Source: Sphaerolaimus hirsutus
Taxonomy: Eukaryota; Nematoda; Chromadorea; Monhysterida; Sphaerolaimidae
Direction of reading: 5' to 3'
Assembly: GCA_964036195.1 (NCBI GenBank)
Contig: OZ038459.1
Coordinates: forward strand, 20,085,206-20,149,205
DNA length: 64,000 nt
Positions 30,124 through 40,360 of this stretch are shown piece by piece. The translations under genes and the position numbers were made by a program. Under the pieces are notes generated by a model. That model saw only the letters and a list, made by a program, of their open reading frames with translations, was not told the origin of the DNA and did not search any database. Positions within the stretch are counted from its first letter, which is position 1, and every line of letters starts with the position of its first letter.

Positions 30124-31224
30124 TGTGTAACATTATCGTAAAATGTAAAATCTTTAATATTTAAGTTGACGTTCTTATGTTCGCTTTTATATTTAATTAA
30201 TTCAATTTATTACGATTCCATTTTTATTCACATTCCATTTCTTAACATCTTCACATTCGCCATTTAATATCTCAAGCGATGTTGTTTACAACGTGCGCTT
30301 CACATCGCTCACATATTTAGATCTTAGTCATTGCTCACATTCCGCCACATTTCCTTGACAAGCAGCACGCAAATACGCCGTCATGTTTATGTTAAGCGGC
30401 GGGCCCGCCCCGAGTGGGGGGCCGGGCCCGCGCGCCATTTCAAATGCTGTCTGGCTTGTCTCACATTTTCACTATCTTGCCAGTTTAGCTCGCTTTTCAT
30501 CGGAGAAGCGAGCGGGCAAGGATTGAACTTTCACAATTGGAAATGTTGGGTAAAAATCGGAGATTAGAGCCGACCGATTGGCGCCAAACCAATCGCCGTC
30601 GGTCTGGCCCTTAAAAGCCGATTTCACAGCTAGAATCGGCAGTGTTTGCAACCTCATCAACTTCACACGAATCTCTTCCTAGGATCTAAATAAGCGCCGT
30701 AGTCACTTTATTAAGTCGCTTGTTTTTGGTGCTAAGTTTAACGCTTGGTGCTTTAAGTCACCTCAGTGCTTTATTTCACACCTGCGCTGTTTGAGGTGCT
30801 TTATTCACAACCGCGCCACTTAATTGTCGCCTATTGTCGTAATTAAGTGCCTTCTTTTAATTGCCTTATTTCTCCGGTAATTAGAGCTTCTTTTACGTTT
30901 TATTTAAGTAATTAATTTAGTTGTAAATTAATTCCTTTGTTTACGTATATTTTTATATATATTTTATTTACATTTATTTCTTTGTATTTAATTGTCTAAA
31001 TAAAAAATCGTTCGTCAAAACCTTTGGTAAACAATCTAAATTTGCTTCACACTAACTCACGTCAATTCACTTCAACTCAACTAATCACATTTGATAAAAT
31101 AACGGAACGTCAACTAGAGACAACGCTTCACGTCAACTTACATACGTTCACATTTGTCCTCTTCCTCGGTTAGGAATAGGAGCTGGTTCACAAGTCAATT
31201 CAACAAGTTCCGTAATATTTTACA
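30124..31224 (+). repeat. 3' LTR of the BEL/Pao element
   Basis: Same length as the 5' copy with six base differences and no indels seen. AATAAA at 30999-31004 could serve as the polyadenylation signal. It is followed by CATGC. Confidence 0.95.
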
Positions 31225-31738
31225 CATGCCCATATGGCAAAGTGCCAAATTTGTAATTTTTTGGGAAAAATGCAAAAATTTGAGGCAAAAAGTCAACAAG
31301 TCCACCTAGTTTAGTGCAAGAAGTCGACAAGTCCATCCCCCATTCCTTTTTTATGGGGAAAAATAGCAAGAAATGTGGTATGTCCACTATGGACAGCTAC
31401 TTCTAAACGTTGACAAGTGCATAAATTGCACATAAGGCAGCCTCGGCCTCCCCGGGAACAAAAATGTTCTCTAGTGCAAGAAGTCGACAAGTCCAATTCC
31501 CTCCCAAAACAGTTTTGCTCTGACTGAATGGAAATTTATGGACACCCAATTATTCAAATAAACGTTGAGAGCAGGGGCTGAAAATTTGACACTTTATTGT
31601 TAACATATGGAACTTGATGGAAAGCATGAGAGAGCCAAATTGGACACGCACCAGGGGCCTGGAATTGGGTCTGAAACTCAAAATGCGATTTACGCAAAAT
31701 CACATTTTGTGGAATTGTCGACTTTTAGAAGTAGAGGC

Positions 31739-32427
31739 CCCAGATGTCAATTCCATTCAATCATCCTAATCGACAACCTTCAGAAGTCTAAGGCAAAGCA
31801 ACAACACAAATGCCAGCTACGTAACAATAATGCCTTTGGTATTTTTCCCTCTTAAATATTTATGTAGGTTTCAAAACTGTTAAAAATAGTAAATAAAGCT
31901 GCAAACATCATGACCGAGAAAAATGAACAAAACACTTTTGTACCCATCGTCCTTGTATTTAATTGTCAATTGTCAATAAAAAAATTTATCCTGCAATTAT
32001 TATAAATTTTCCGCCAACGCAGAAGCCACAGTCATTCGCGGACAACTACTACCGTATTCAGACAAATTAAAGGACGATAAATTCCAGACTAAGTGCCACT
32101 AAATAGTGTGCGTACTTATTTATGTATGGGTAAAATTCTGGCTCAGAATGGTAAGCTCTAATATGAAGCTGCATTAGTACCACTCCGACAAATGTTGTCC
32201 TTTCGCACGGGAATTTGGCTTGACCCAGATGAATAATTTGACCGACTTCCGACGGCTTTTTGTTGTGATTGTGAATGTGCTACAAAATGGAATGCACAAC
32301 ACGCAGACCCTTGAAGCTGACATTGCAGCTCGATGTAAAATTCGAACGTAAAATTTAGCTGCAAAAATTTATTACATAGAAGTGAATGGTGTAATATGTG
32401 TAGACTGAAGTAACTAAGGATGTATTT
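31739..32427. other. Intergenic sequence, nothing identified
   Basis: A/T-rich, short ORFs only, no inverted ends seen. Confidence 0.45.
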
Positions 32428-32787
32428 AGTTGTTCTAAATTTACTCAGCCCGTGACTACAGAAAACGTTAAGTAAAATTTTTACTTTAACTTTGCTTAAA
32501 AGAAATGGAAAAATAATTTTACCCTAAGAAAACGTAAAAAAGGATAATTTTTCTTGATTTTTAGTAAGATAATGTTTATAAATGTTCTTCTTCAAGTAAC
32601 ACTTTTCAATATGTCCACGCAATATTCAAAAAATAAATTCAACAAAAAACAACAGCAACAACACAAACAAACAGTGAACAACAACTTGCCATGTAAAAAT
32701 GTGCAACTGGCATGCACACTTCATGCAGAACGTTACCGCAATTTGATGACTAAAGGTCATGTAATAATCCCAGATAAATTATCCTAA

Positions 32788-32913
32788 TAATAAAATAATA
32801 ATAATAATAATATTATTATAATAATGATTTATAATAATAATAATATTATAATAATTTATAATAATAATAATAATATTATAATAATTAATAAAAATAAAAA
32901 TAATAATATTATG
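32788..32913. repeat. A/T microsatellite (TAA/ATA)n
   Basis: About 126 bp of interrupted AATAATAAT and TATTATAATAAT. It lies inside what seems to be a member of the TTTTAACAACT family starting near 32428 (AGTTGTTC). Confidence 0.85.
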
Positions 32914-33066
32914 TAATGAGATCAAGTGTAAATTTACTTAAGTGATTTTACAACTTGCACATGTGGTTTACAACGGAAATCTTAAAAATCATTGTTGTTT
33001 TGCGTTTTACATTAGCTTTTACATTAACTTTTTGAAAGTACTCGAGTACAAAAAAAATATTTCAGA

Positions 33067-33471
33067 TACCGTAAATGCTCTAATAATACGACAGTCGTAC
33101 TATTTTTTTCAGCACATTTTTAGGTGTCGTACTATTGGAGATGCCGCATTATTGTTTTCGTCGAATCAACAACTTCTCGGCCAGTCAATAGTGGCGGTTG
33201 TGAGGCGGCTGGCGCCCTTGCGAACTGGCGAGCGACAATTGTGAACTGCCGGCAGCCGCCGCTTTGTCCAAAAGCGCCGAATCCGCGGCTTCCGCAGATT
33301 GCCACATCGTAACGGCGCTTTTTCTTTTTATTTCTCAGGTGTCGCACTATTGAAGAGTGTCGCATTATTGGAGAGTGTCGGATTATTTTCACACAACGTG
33401 CCCAAACCTGTCGCACTATTGGAGATGTCGTATTATTGGAGACTTGTCGTATTATTAGAGCATTTACGGTA
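33067..33471. mobile_element. TACCGTA-ended TIR element (GTCGTATTATTGGAG word)
   Basis: TACCGTAAATGCTCTAATAA to TTATTAGAGCATTTACGGTA. The words GTCGTACTATT, GTCGCACTATTG, GTCGCATTATTGGAG and GTCGTATTATTGGAG are spread over both arms, plus TATTGTTTTCGTCGAATC. Its architecture is the same as the element at 37637-38058 with a different word. Confidence 0.8.
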
Positions 33472-33576
33472 GGCATTTACCGTAAATACTCATGTGACTG
33501 TCACATTATTGTTTTCAACACATTTTTGGGAGGGGTCGCTTTTTTGGAGGGGGTCTTACTAATATAGTATTTTCAG

Positions 33577-35180
33577 TAAACCCTTGTTTACCTCGATCCG
33601 GACGGTTGCGAATTTTTTAAAAACGTTTCTTCACACCCCCTGTAAAGTTTTTGGGAAAATTGACCCAACTCAAAAAATAGCCCAAAGAGTTGTCTACATG
33701 ATGTATGGATTGCCCCCCAATATAACGCCGCGTGGGCCGTGTAAGCGGTAAGCCGTGTAAGATTTTTTTATACCAAAATGCAGTGTTTACCTCCATCCAA
33801 ACGGTGGCTCCAAATCTTATATAGTCTGTTTTTCACGGCCAGAATTTGGCCGAAACATAGAATAGTGTCCTGGCTTAGTGCCAAATGCCATTTCAACGGC
33901 TTATTTACAGGCAGAAATAAGATTAGGATATTTTCAATTTGCACTGTTTTGTACTGCGGATCACGATCAGCTGTGATTGTGATCATTTTATCTGTTCATC
34001 TTACATCTATTAACACAGAAAATGCTTCCACCAGAAAAATAAATCTTTCGCGGTATTTTTAAAAACCTACTCCGCTTAAATACACCCTTCCCAAAAATGA
34101 GATATTGAGGGGTGAAATTTTAAAAACTTAATTCATTTCATCCAGGGAAGCAAGTAGTAGTAAGTAAAATTTAGCAATGTTTTTTTAAATTTTGCCCCTC
34201 AAATTATCATGTTTGGGTGGGTGATTTTGGCTGGAAAATGGAAAGGTAAAAAAATTTCACTCAGCGGCAAACGGAAAACGGAAAAAATAAAGTGAAATTT
34301 GCACAGTAACAGACAAATTTGCAGAAGGAAAACCTGCATGCAGGTTTGCCTGTTTGGCTTTGATTGTGGTAGCTGTACATTCTGCAACTATGGATCATGC
34401 CAGTAACTTCACTTGTAGTTCAAGCTTAACTGAACCGACAAAAAATCATCAAAATATAGCAAAAATACACTACAACAATAAGAATTTAGCAAAAGTGAAC
34501 TTTCATGTAACTGAACAGTAAAAAGTATACTCAGCGGACTGCAAAGTACCTATGTGTCCAAAATTACTTAGTGTTTTTTACAGATTTGGATACAGATAAA
34601 AATTATGAATGACAGAAGAACCTGGTAGTTAAAAACACCATAGTGGAAAAAGATAAATACAGATTGGAAAAACAATGGAAAAATGCCAGAAAATGGAAGA
34701 ATGGCCTGGAAAAATGGAAACGGAAAGGTAAAAATTTTTCAGCTGGAAAACAGAAAAATGGGCCGGAAAAAGGAAACGGAAAGGTAAAAAATTGTCAGCT
34801 GCCAGAATGTGGAAAACGGTAAGGTAAAAAATTTTTGGCTGCTGGAAAACGGAAAACGGAAAGGTAAAAATTTTTTGGCTGCCGGTAAATGGAAAACGGA
34901 AAGGTAAAAAATTTTCCTGCGGAAAGGTGGAAACTGAAAACGGAAACGGAAATTTGACAGAGGTAAACACTGCATTTTGGTATAAAAACATGTGTGGCCC
35001 GCTTACACAGCCCACGCGGCGTTTTATTGGGGGGGGGGGGCGATCCGTACATCATGTAGACAACTCTTTGGGCTATTTTTTGAGTCGGGTCAATTTTCCT
35101 GAAAACTTTAGGGGGGGGGGGCGTGAACGAAACGTTTTTAAAAAATTCGCAACCGTTCGGATCGAGGTAAACAAGGGTTT
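33577..35180. mobile_element. TIR element, 1.6 kb, with arms of about 220 bp
   Basis: TAAACCCTTGTTTACCTCGA at the left and TCGAGGTAAACAAGGGTTT at the right. Arms match inward through GGTTGCGAATTTTTTAAAAA, CAAAGAGTTGTCTACATGAT and CCAAAATGCAGTGTTTACCTC. The middle is occupied by a GGAAAACGGAAA-word block (about 34230-34958) like the element at 61443-62045. No transposase. Confidence 0.8.
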
Positions 35181-35769
35181 ATATGCACAAAGCACATAAA
35201 CTAGTGAATTTGAAGGTGAATAAGGTAGGAAAATAGGTTATTTTGAGTGAAAGTCAGGGCAAAATTTCTCAAAAACACTCACTTTTATATTTTCAAGGGA
35301 AAATGGTATTTTACTCACATTTACTCAACTTTTAAAACTTTTACTTCACGTTTTCTGTACTCAGCTCAGGGAGTGAATAAAAACAAATTATTAACGTTTA
35401 CACATAGATAAAAAAAGTTCGGTACTTTTAACAACTCTGGTCGGCAGACCTTTACACGGTTTGATATTGTTTTTGCACTCGCTGTTCCAACAATTTTTAT
35501 GCAAGTGCGTGAACGCGGTGTGGCGTGCGTTATCGGTATTCAGTACTAAAAGTATAAGACCAACTAAAATACCTGCTTCTACGTACATAAATGTGTGTAC
35601 AAATACCTGGTTCATTATTCGTATCGCAGTGAATCATGTCGCGTTATCGAAAAATGTTCGCGCACTTGGCTGGCGTATTAAAGGGAGCACCGGACAAGTC
35701 CGTCGCAGTCGCAACGCAACTAAAATCGAGACTAAAAACTCCGGCACCATAAAGTTCATTCACTTTTAG

Positions 35770-35867
35770 AAGTCCAAGAAAAGCAGCGAAATGCCGACGC
35801 ACTCGTACATGCACAACAACATTTCCGACATGGACATCCTCGCGCTGACTGTGTGGGGCGAGGCCAG
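35770..35867 (+). CDS. Isolated candidate coding exon
   Basis: 98 bp after TTCATTCACTTTTAG, coding KSKKSSEMPTHSYMHNNISD then MDILALTVWGEA, ending GCC-AG (phase 2). An introner-family element follows at once. A possible next exon starts at 36038 (or 36009). No family recognised; the remaining exons were not found. Confidence 0.5.
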
Positions 35868-36037
35868 GCGCCACTCCCAGACCTTGTAAAATGCTTATAA
35901 AATGTAAAAGATCATACAAAGTTTCAAAAATAATGGTAAAATGCTCTATTAAATGGCAACACGATGCCATATTATGGGCCATTTTACTTGACTTTTGACA
36001 CTTTGCAGCGCCGGTGCTGGTGCCCTTCGGTGCCCAG
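35868..36037 (+). mobile_element. Introner-like element with GC donor
   Basis: Starts GCGCCACTCCCAGACCTTGT, so the usual GTGCCA donor reads GCGCCA (a GC-AG intron would be needed). Arms: CAAAGTTTCAAAAATAATGG and GACTTTTGACACTTTGCAG. The acceptor is either TTTGCAG (36008) or GTGCCCAG (36037). The preceding exon ends GCCAG as at the other introners. Confidence 0.6.
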
Positions 36038-36101
36038 CGACGGGGCACCGGTTTCCATCACTAGCTGCAACATTATATCCATCTGGTACTATCTTTTTAT
36101 C

Positions 36102-36473
36102 TACCATATTTCCTCGAAATACCCCCCCTCGAAATACCCCCCCCCAAATTTAGTGTATAGAGAACGTAAATGACAAAGGCTGCGGTTTGTCATCTGGGTA
36201 ATGCAAAACACGTTGAAAACGATGACTCTGTTATGTGAGAACAGTGATTATACGTCTACACACTTATACAAGTCTTTAGAGTCTTATAAATGGCGATTTT
36301 TGTTGCATTTTCGACGTATGCGTACGTTTCAGACGACAATTTAGTACTTGGTTTTCAAAAAAAATTCTGGCGAAATAATAAACCCCCCCTCGAAATACCC
36401 CCCTCGTTAAACCCCTCCTCAAAATTCTCACTCTGAAAAAAAAACCCCGGGGGTATTTCGAGGAAATACGGTA
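36102..36473. mobile_element. TACCGTA-ended TIR element (TCGAAATACCCC word)
   Basis: TACCATATTTCCTCGAAATA to TATTTCGAGGAAATACGGTA, with paired CCTCGAAATACCCCC words on both sides and an A/T-rich core containing GTATAGAGAACGTAAATGAC. That core recurs at 52856-53327. Confidence 0.8.
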
Positions 36474-36649
36474 TTTCGTGAAGCGATGATCAAATCAATT
36501 AAATTACTACTTTCATGATTATTGTGAGTGCAGTAGGAATTTCCAAACCAATCTATTGTCGTTATCGCCTGATTTTTGTTGAAACAAATTTTAGAAGCTA
36601 TTCACGTAGGTAGGTAGTCTAGTACTCAGCGCAAATATTGTGAACGCTT

Positions 36650-37152
36650 CAGGGGTCTCCAAGGTTTTGGCCCTCGCGGGGGCTGGATAGATAGCAAATC
36701 GCTCCTCCGGAGGGATAGATAGCTGAAAAATTTTTCTGGGGGGGGCTGGGGGTCCCGGGGGCAATATATATATAGGCTTTTTCAAGGTAAAGAAGCCAAA
36801 AAGGGGGAAAAGTCGCTAATAACATGTTCAAAGTAGCCAAAAGTAGGTTTAAAATGGCTGAAAATAGGTATATAACCATGTATATAGCCAGAAACCATGA
36901 TTTTGAAGGTTAAAAACTATAAAAAGGTGCGAAAATTAGCGATTTTGAGTGAAAATTGGGGCAAAATTTCTCAAAAACCACTCAAGATAGATAGATAGCT
37001 GAGCGATTTGGGGGGGGGGCTCAGTGGTTAGTAGCTAAAAATTTTGCCTTGGGATGGATAGATAGCTGAGCGGCCCCCGGGATAGATAGTTAGCTGGCCG
37101 ATTTGGGGGGGGGGGCAGCCCGCCTCCCCCAGCCCCTCGTAGGAGACCCCTG
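36650..37152. mobile_element. hAT-like element with TAGATAGATAGCTG words
   Basis: TIR CAGGGGTCTCC to GGAGACCCCTG, duplication GAACGCTT (36642-36649 and 37153-37160). The inside has GATAGATAGCTGAGCGATTT words, G runs, and TATAGGCTTTTTCAAGG. Sister copies: 55781-56688 and 59709-60190; a worn part at 45675-46100. Confidence 0.85.
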
Positions 37153-37636
37153 GAACGCTTCATTGGATATGCATGTTCAGGTATATCTAGTTACAATTCA
37201 AATCAATTCCCAGCCCGCCCCCTCTTTTTTTAAAAGGAAAGTTAGAGTGCATATCAATCCAAGAATTTGTGGTGCTGTAAACACTTGTTGCTTGTGAGGT
37301 ATGGCTATTCATTTAGGCTATTTTACAAGTTTTTCTACAGTATTTGAATAAATAAATATGTATTTATGTGATTGCATTTTAGTTTGATCTGAACGTGCAC
37401 AACATAAAACGTTTGGCGAGAAAGCGACTGTTTGCATTGAATTGCCGTTTGTACATATTTACAATTATAATTACAAAAGCTACTCCAGTTTGTTGTGTCA
37501 AAACACAAAAAAATATACCTAGGCTTATTTTTGAAAAACTCTAAACACAAAGCGTTTTCAATAAAAAAACTTACCCATCATTCAAGACAGGTTTTTCTTG
37601 TCAGTCCTGTTGATCAAGACTGAAATGATATTGTCT
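37153..37636. other. Intergenic stretch with a fragment of the CAACGATGG family
   Basis: 37486-37585 resembles the right end of the element at 49518-50370 (TTTTTGAAAAACTC, AAACACAAAGCG, ACTTACCCATCATTC). Otherwise nothing identified. Confidence 0.5.
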
Positions 37637-38058
37637 TACCGTATTTCTTCTAATAGAACGGCGCCGTTCTATTTTTTTCGTCATCTTTTTTTGACCTGCC
37701 GTTCTATTGGAGGCTGCCGTTCTATTTATTTCATCAAAGTTTTTCACACAATTTTCATTTGAAAATAGTATTTTTAGTGAGACATGAGCGACATTTGATT
37801 ATCAGATCATCAATTCAAACAAAACCAAATGTGAAAACAACCACTGAGAAATAGTTATGAACAGCCTGGATGTTCTAACTACTAATTTCTCATATATTTT
37901 TGTGTTTTGGCACTCTTACAATGTTCAATCTGCCTGCCGTTCTATTGGAGACTGCCATTCTATTCTTTTCGTGGGTGTAAAAAAGTGCCAAAACCTGCCG
38001 TTCTATTGGAGGTGCCGTTCTATTGGAGGTATGCCGTTCTATTAGAAGAAATGCGGTA
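37637..38058. mobile_element. TACCGTA-ended TIR element (GCCGTTCTATTGGAG word)
   Basis: TACCGTATTTCTTCTAATAG to TATTAGAAGAAATGCGGTA. GCCGTTCTATTGGAG appears repeatedly on both sides, with CTATTTTTTTCGTCATC near the left end. Confidence 0.85.
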
Positions 38059-38144
38059 TTTTGCGGGCAAACATTCGAACCATTCTGATTTTTTTTGTCT
38101 CATTTAAATTCGGCCCCACATGCTCCATCAATGGCAGCCACCTT

Positions 38145-38334
38145 GTGCCAATCCTAGACACTGTAAAATGCCCTGTAAAATGTCAAATGTCATACAAAGT
38201 GTCAAGTCACGTACAATGCCCTGCAAAATGGCAACTCGGTTGCCATTTTGCAGGGTATTTTTCGTGACTTTTGACACTTCGCATGACATTTGACATCTTA
38301 CAGGGTATTTTACAGGGTCTGTGACTGCCCCCTG
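38145..38334. mobile_element. Introner-family foldback, apparently not spliced
   Basis: GTGCCAATCCTAGACACTGT at the left and GGTCTGTGACTGCCCCCTG at the right. The acceptor AG reads TG, and no convincing coding exon flanks it. The arms and the centre (CTCGGTTGCCATTTTGCAGG) match the copy at 9154-9345 closely. Confidence 0.75.
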
Positions 38335-39084
38335 TGCTCACCCTTTTCTAAATACTAAATCCTAAACTAAAATACCCATCACATCAACAAAAAGATAAAC
38401 CTAAACGCCCAATCAACGATAGACGCGTTCGCGATTCAATGCAATGGCATATTATTTATGTAAGCGAATTTAGAGCCTCTTTAAAGCAAAAGCCATAAGC
38501 ACTTTATGACTTTGGTGGAAAAATTGTTGTAGAAATTGTCCTTTAACAACACGTTGATGTCACCAAACCAAGTGCATAACTCCGCCCCAGCCGCTTATCA
38601 GTCAAGCATCACCGCATGTCAGCCGGTGCGGTGCACTGCGGTGGGAAACGCTATTTATGCGGTACGGTAAACCAATTACGGTACGGTGCTGCAGGTAAAA
38701 ATAAATGCATTTTCCCATTTGTTACCCAGTTTTCACGATATATTTTTTTATAAGGGAAAACGATGAATCGGCTAATAGTGCGTAAACACTAGACGGTACG
38801 GTTAATCCCCGCCACTTACGGTTACCTCTTACCGGAGTGTTCATTTTCCCACCGTACCGCGAAATCCGGTAGTTATGAAAATGTGCGCAGCGCAGTGCAA
38901 ATTGCCTCTTCACCACGCAGCGTGGGATGCATCATCGAACCAGAGTTGTTAAAAGTATACATACACATAAAGTATTTATTTTTTACACACCCCGTGAGTA
39001 CAGAAAACGTAAAGTAATGTTTACTTTTCCTCATGAGTAAACGTGAGTAAACGCACTTTTCCCACCGGAAAATATAAAACTGAG

Positions 39085-39561
39085 TACCGTATTACCTCCA
39101 ATATAAGGTATTCACATTATTTATTTCATCAGCTTTTTTCAGGGTTTTGATATACCTTATATTAGAGGGTACCTTATATTAGGGTACCTTATATTATATT
39201 ACATTCTAATGTATTTGCCAGATTTTGCAAACATTATACCAATAGTGAACAACAATGTAATTAATTTTATCAAACTGAAATGTAACAAAACGGTGAACCA
39301 CGCCTATTTAATACAAGTTGCAAAGACTCATCTGGGTGCCCTTCAGCACAATTTTCTTCATTTTCTGCTATGTTTGGAAATGTTTTTCTCTTCATGATTT
39401 TATGCATTTTGGCATGCAGCCAGCCGTGTCTTATATTAGAGGTATACCTTATATTGGAGGGTATGCCTTACATTTATTTCGTCATGTTTGAAAAGCCAAA
39501 AGTTATACCTTATATTAGAGGGTACCTTTTATTGAGGTATACCTTGTATTGGAGGTAATGG
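39085..39561. mobile_element. TACCGTA-ended TIR element (ACCTTATATTAGAGGG word)
   Basis: Starts TACCGTATTACCTCCAATAT and ends CTTGTATTGGAGGTAATGG. TACCTTATATTAGAGGGTA occurs several times, and the block ATTTATTTCGTCATGTTTG matches the scaffold of its relatives. Confidence 0.75.
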
Positions 39562-39802
39562 CCCTACACACACTAGTTTTCACCGTGACACTTGTGAAAA
39601 CTGAAATGGCGACATGGCGACATCCAGCCTACTCTTATTGTATGCTTTATGCATTTTAGTTTTCTAATTTTCAAAATGTAACTTTGGTTAATTTAAATTC
39701 GAATTCAAATTAAATTCAATCATTCAATGGTGTTCATTAATTTGCATTTTTGTAAATTTCAGTTTTCACATGAAGTCACGGTGAAAACTAGTGTGTGTAG
39801 GC
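39561..39802. mobile_element. CACACACTAGTTTTCACCGTGA foldback element
   Basis: GCCCTACACACACTAGTTTT faces CACGGTGAAAACTAGTGTGT. It contains the uninterrupted sequence CCTACTCTTATTGTATGC, which is the empty site of the hAT-like insertion in the sister copy 59541-60278. Confidence 0.8.
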
Positions 39803-40360
39803 ACAATATGGTAGTTTTTGAAACTTTGCACTGATTTTCACATTCAGAATCACTATTTTTGTACATTTTTATCGTCAAATTCGCCTATTTTTAGCTTTTT
39901 TGGCTATATATGATCTCATTTGCCAATTTTGGCTATTTTTTTATCTCCATTTTCACCTTTTTTCACCCTTTTCTCCCTTCCACTGTTTCAAAAAATCTAC
40001 ATAAACGCCTACCAGAAATACGTTTTATGAACTCGAGTACTTTCAAAAAGTATATGTAAACGCGAATACAGGAACTTTTTTTGCAGGAAACGTAAATATA
40101 TTTACTCTGTAGCCGAGTATACGTATTCATCGAGTAAAAGTAAAAACGTTATAACAACTTTTCATGCACCCACAAGCATAAACATCCCACACCTTATTTC
40201 AAGGCACTTTCAAAACCTTGTGATTTATTATTTTTAGTTGATTTTGATTAGAAGAAGTTGGCTTCAATTTGAGCGACGATCATTCCATTTTATGGTGAAT
40301 TTGTGCCGTTTTTGATTGAGTTTGTGCTTGCATTGAAATAGCACAAAGTTTTGGAGAATT

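Larger units (their letters stand above)
18939..31224 (+). mobile_element. BEL/Pao LTR retroelement with envelope-like domain, 12,286 bp
   Basis: Two 1,101-bp LTRs begin TGTGTAAC and end TATTTTACA. A 5-bp duplication CATGC flanks the element (18934-18938 and 31225-31229), as is usual for BEL/Pao. Internal order: tRNA-Ser primer site, Gag with a Pao-type core and zinc knuckles, protease, reverse transcriptase, RNase H, integrase, Env-like glycoprotein. All domains lie in one reading frame broken by TAA (22304-22306) and TGA (24812-24814). I counted six LTR differences (about 99.5% identity), so insertion is recent. No clear polypurine tract precedes the 3' LTR (only TTTCGGGAG). Confidence 0.95.
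18812..31738. mobile_element. Older CTACTTCTAAAAGTCGAC repeat, split by the BEL/Pao element
   Basis: The left part (18812-18938) starts GGCGTCTACTTCTAAAAGTC; the right part (31225-31738) ends GACTTTTAGAAGTAGAGGC. AAAAAGTCAACAAGTCC and GTCGACAAGTCC words recur inside. An uninterrupted sister copy is at 55041-55647 in the opposite orientation and provides the empty site for the retroelement. Confidence 0.85.
38944..40159. mobile_element. AGTTGTTAAAA element carrying two other elements
   Basis: AGTTGTTAAAAGTATACATA at the left, TAAAAACGTTATAACAACTT at the right. At 39085-39561 it contains a TACCGTA-type element (TACCGTATTACCTCCAATAT, ACCTTATATTAGAGGGT words), and at 39561-39802 a CTAGTTTTCACCGTGA foldback. 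Confidence 0.65.

Noticed and set aside
30331-30567. 78-codon ORF found identically in both LTRs (also 19146-19382)
   Set aside because: It is identical because LTRs are copies; it covers the GC hairpin and has no recognisable domain, so it is not called as a gene.
33132-33476. 114-codon minus-strand ORF
   Set aside because: It lies wholly in the TACCGTA-ended element 33067-33471 and reads its repeated word.
34629-35055. Phe/Ser-rich minus-strand ORFs up to 128 codons
   Set aside because: Translation of GGAAAACGGAAA repeats; the same happens at 61577-62136.
37677-38050. Regularly repeated word resembling a CRISPR array
   Set aside because: Units occur in both orientations with no constant spacer length, inside a TIR element with TA-type ends in an animal genome.
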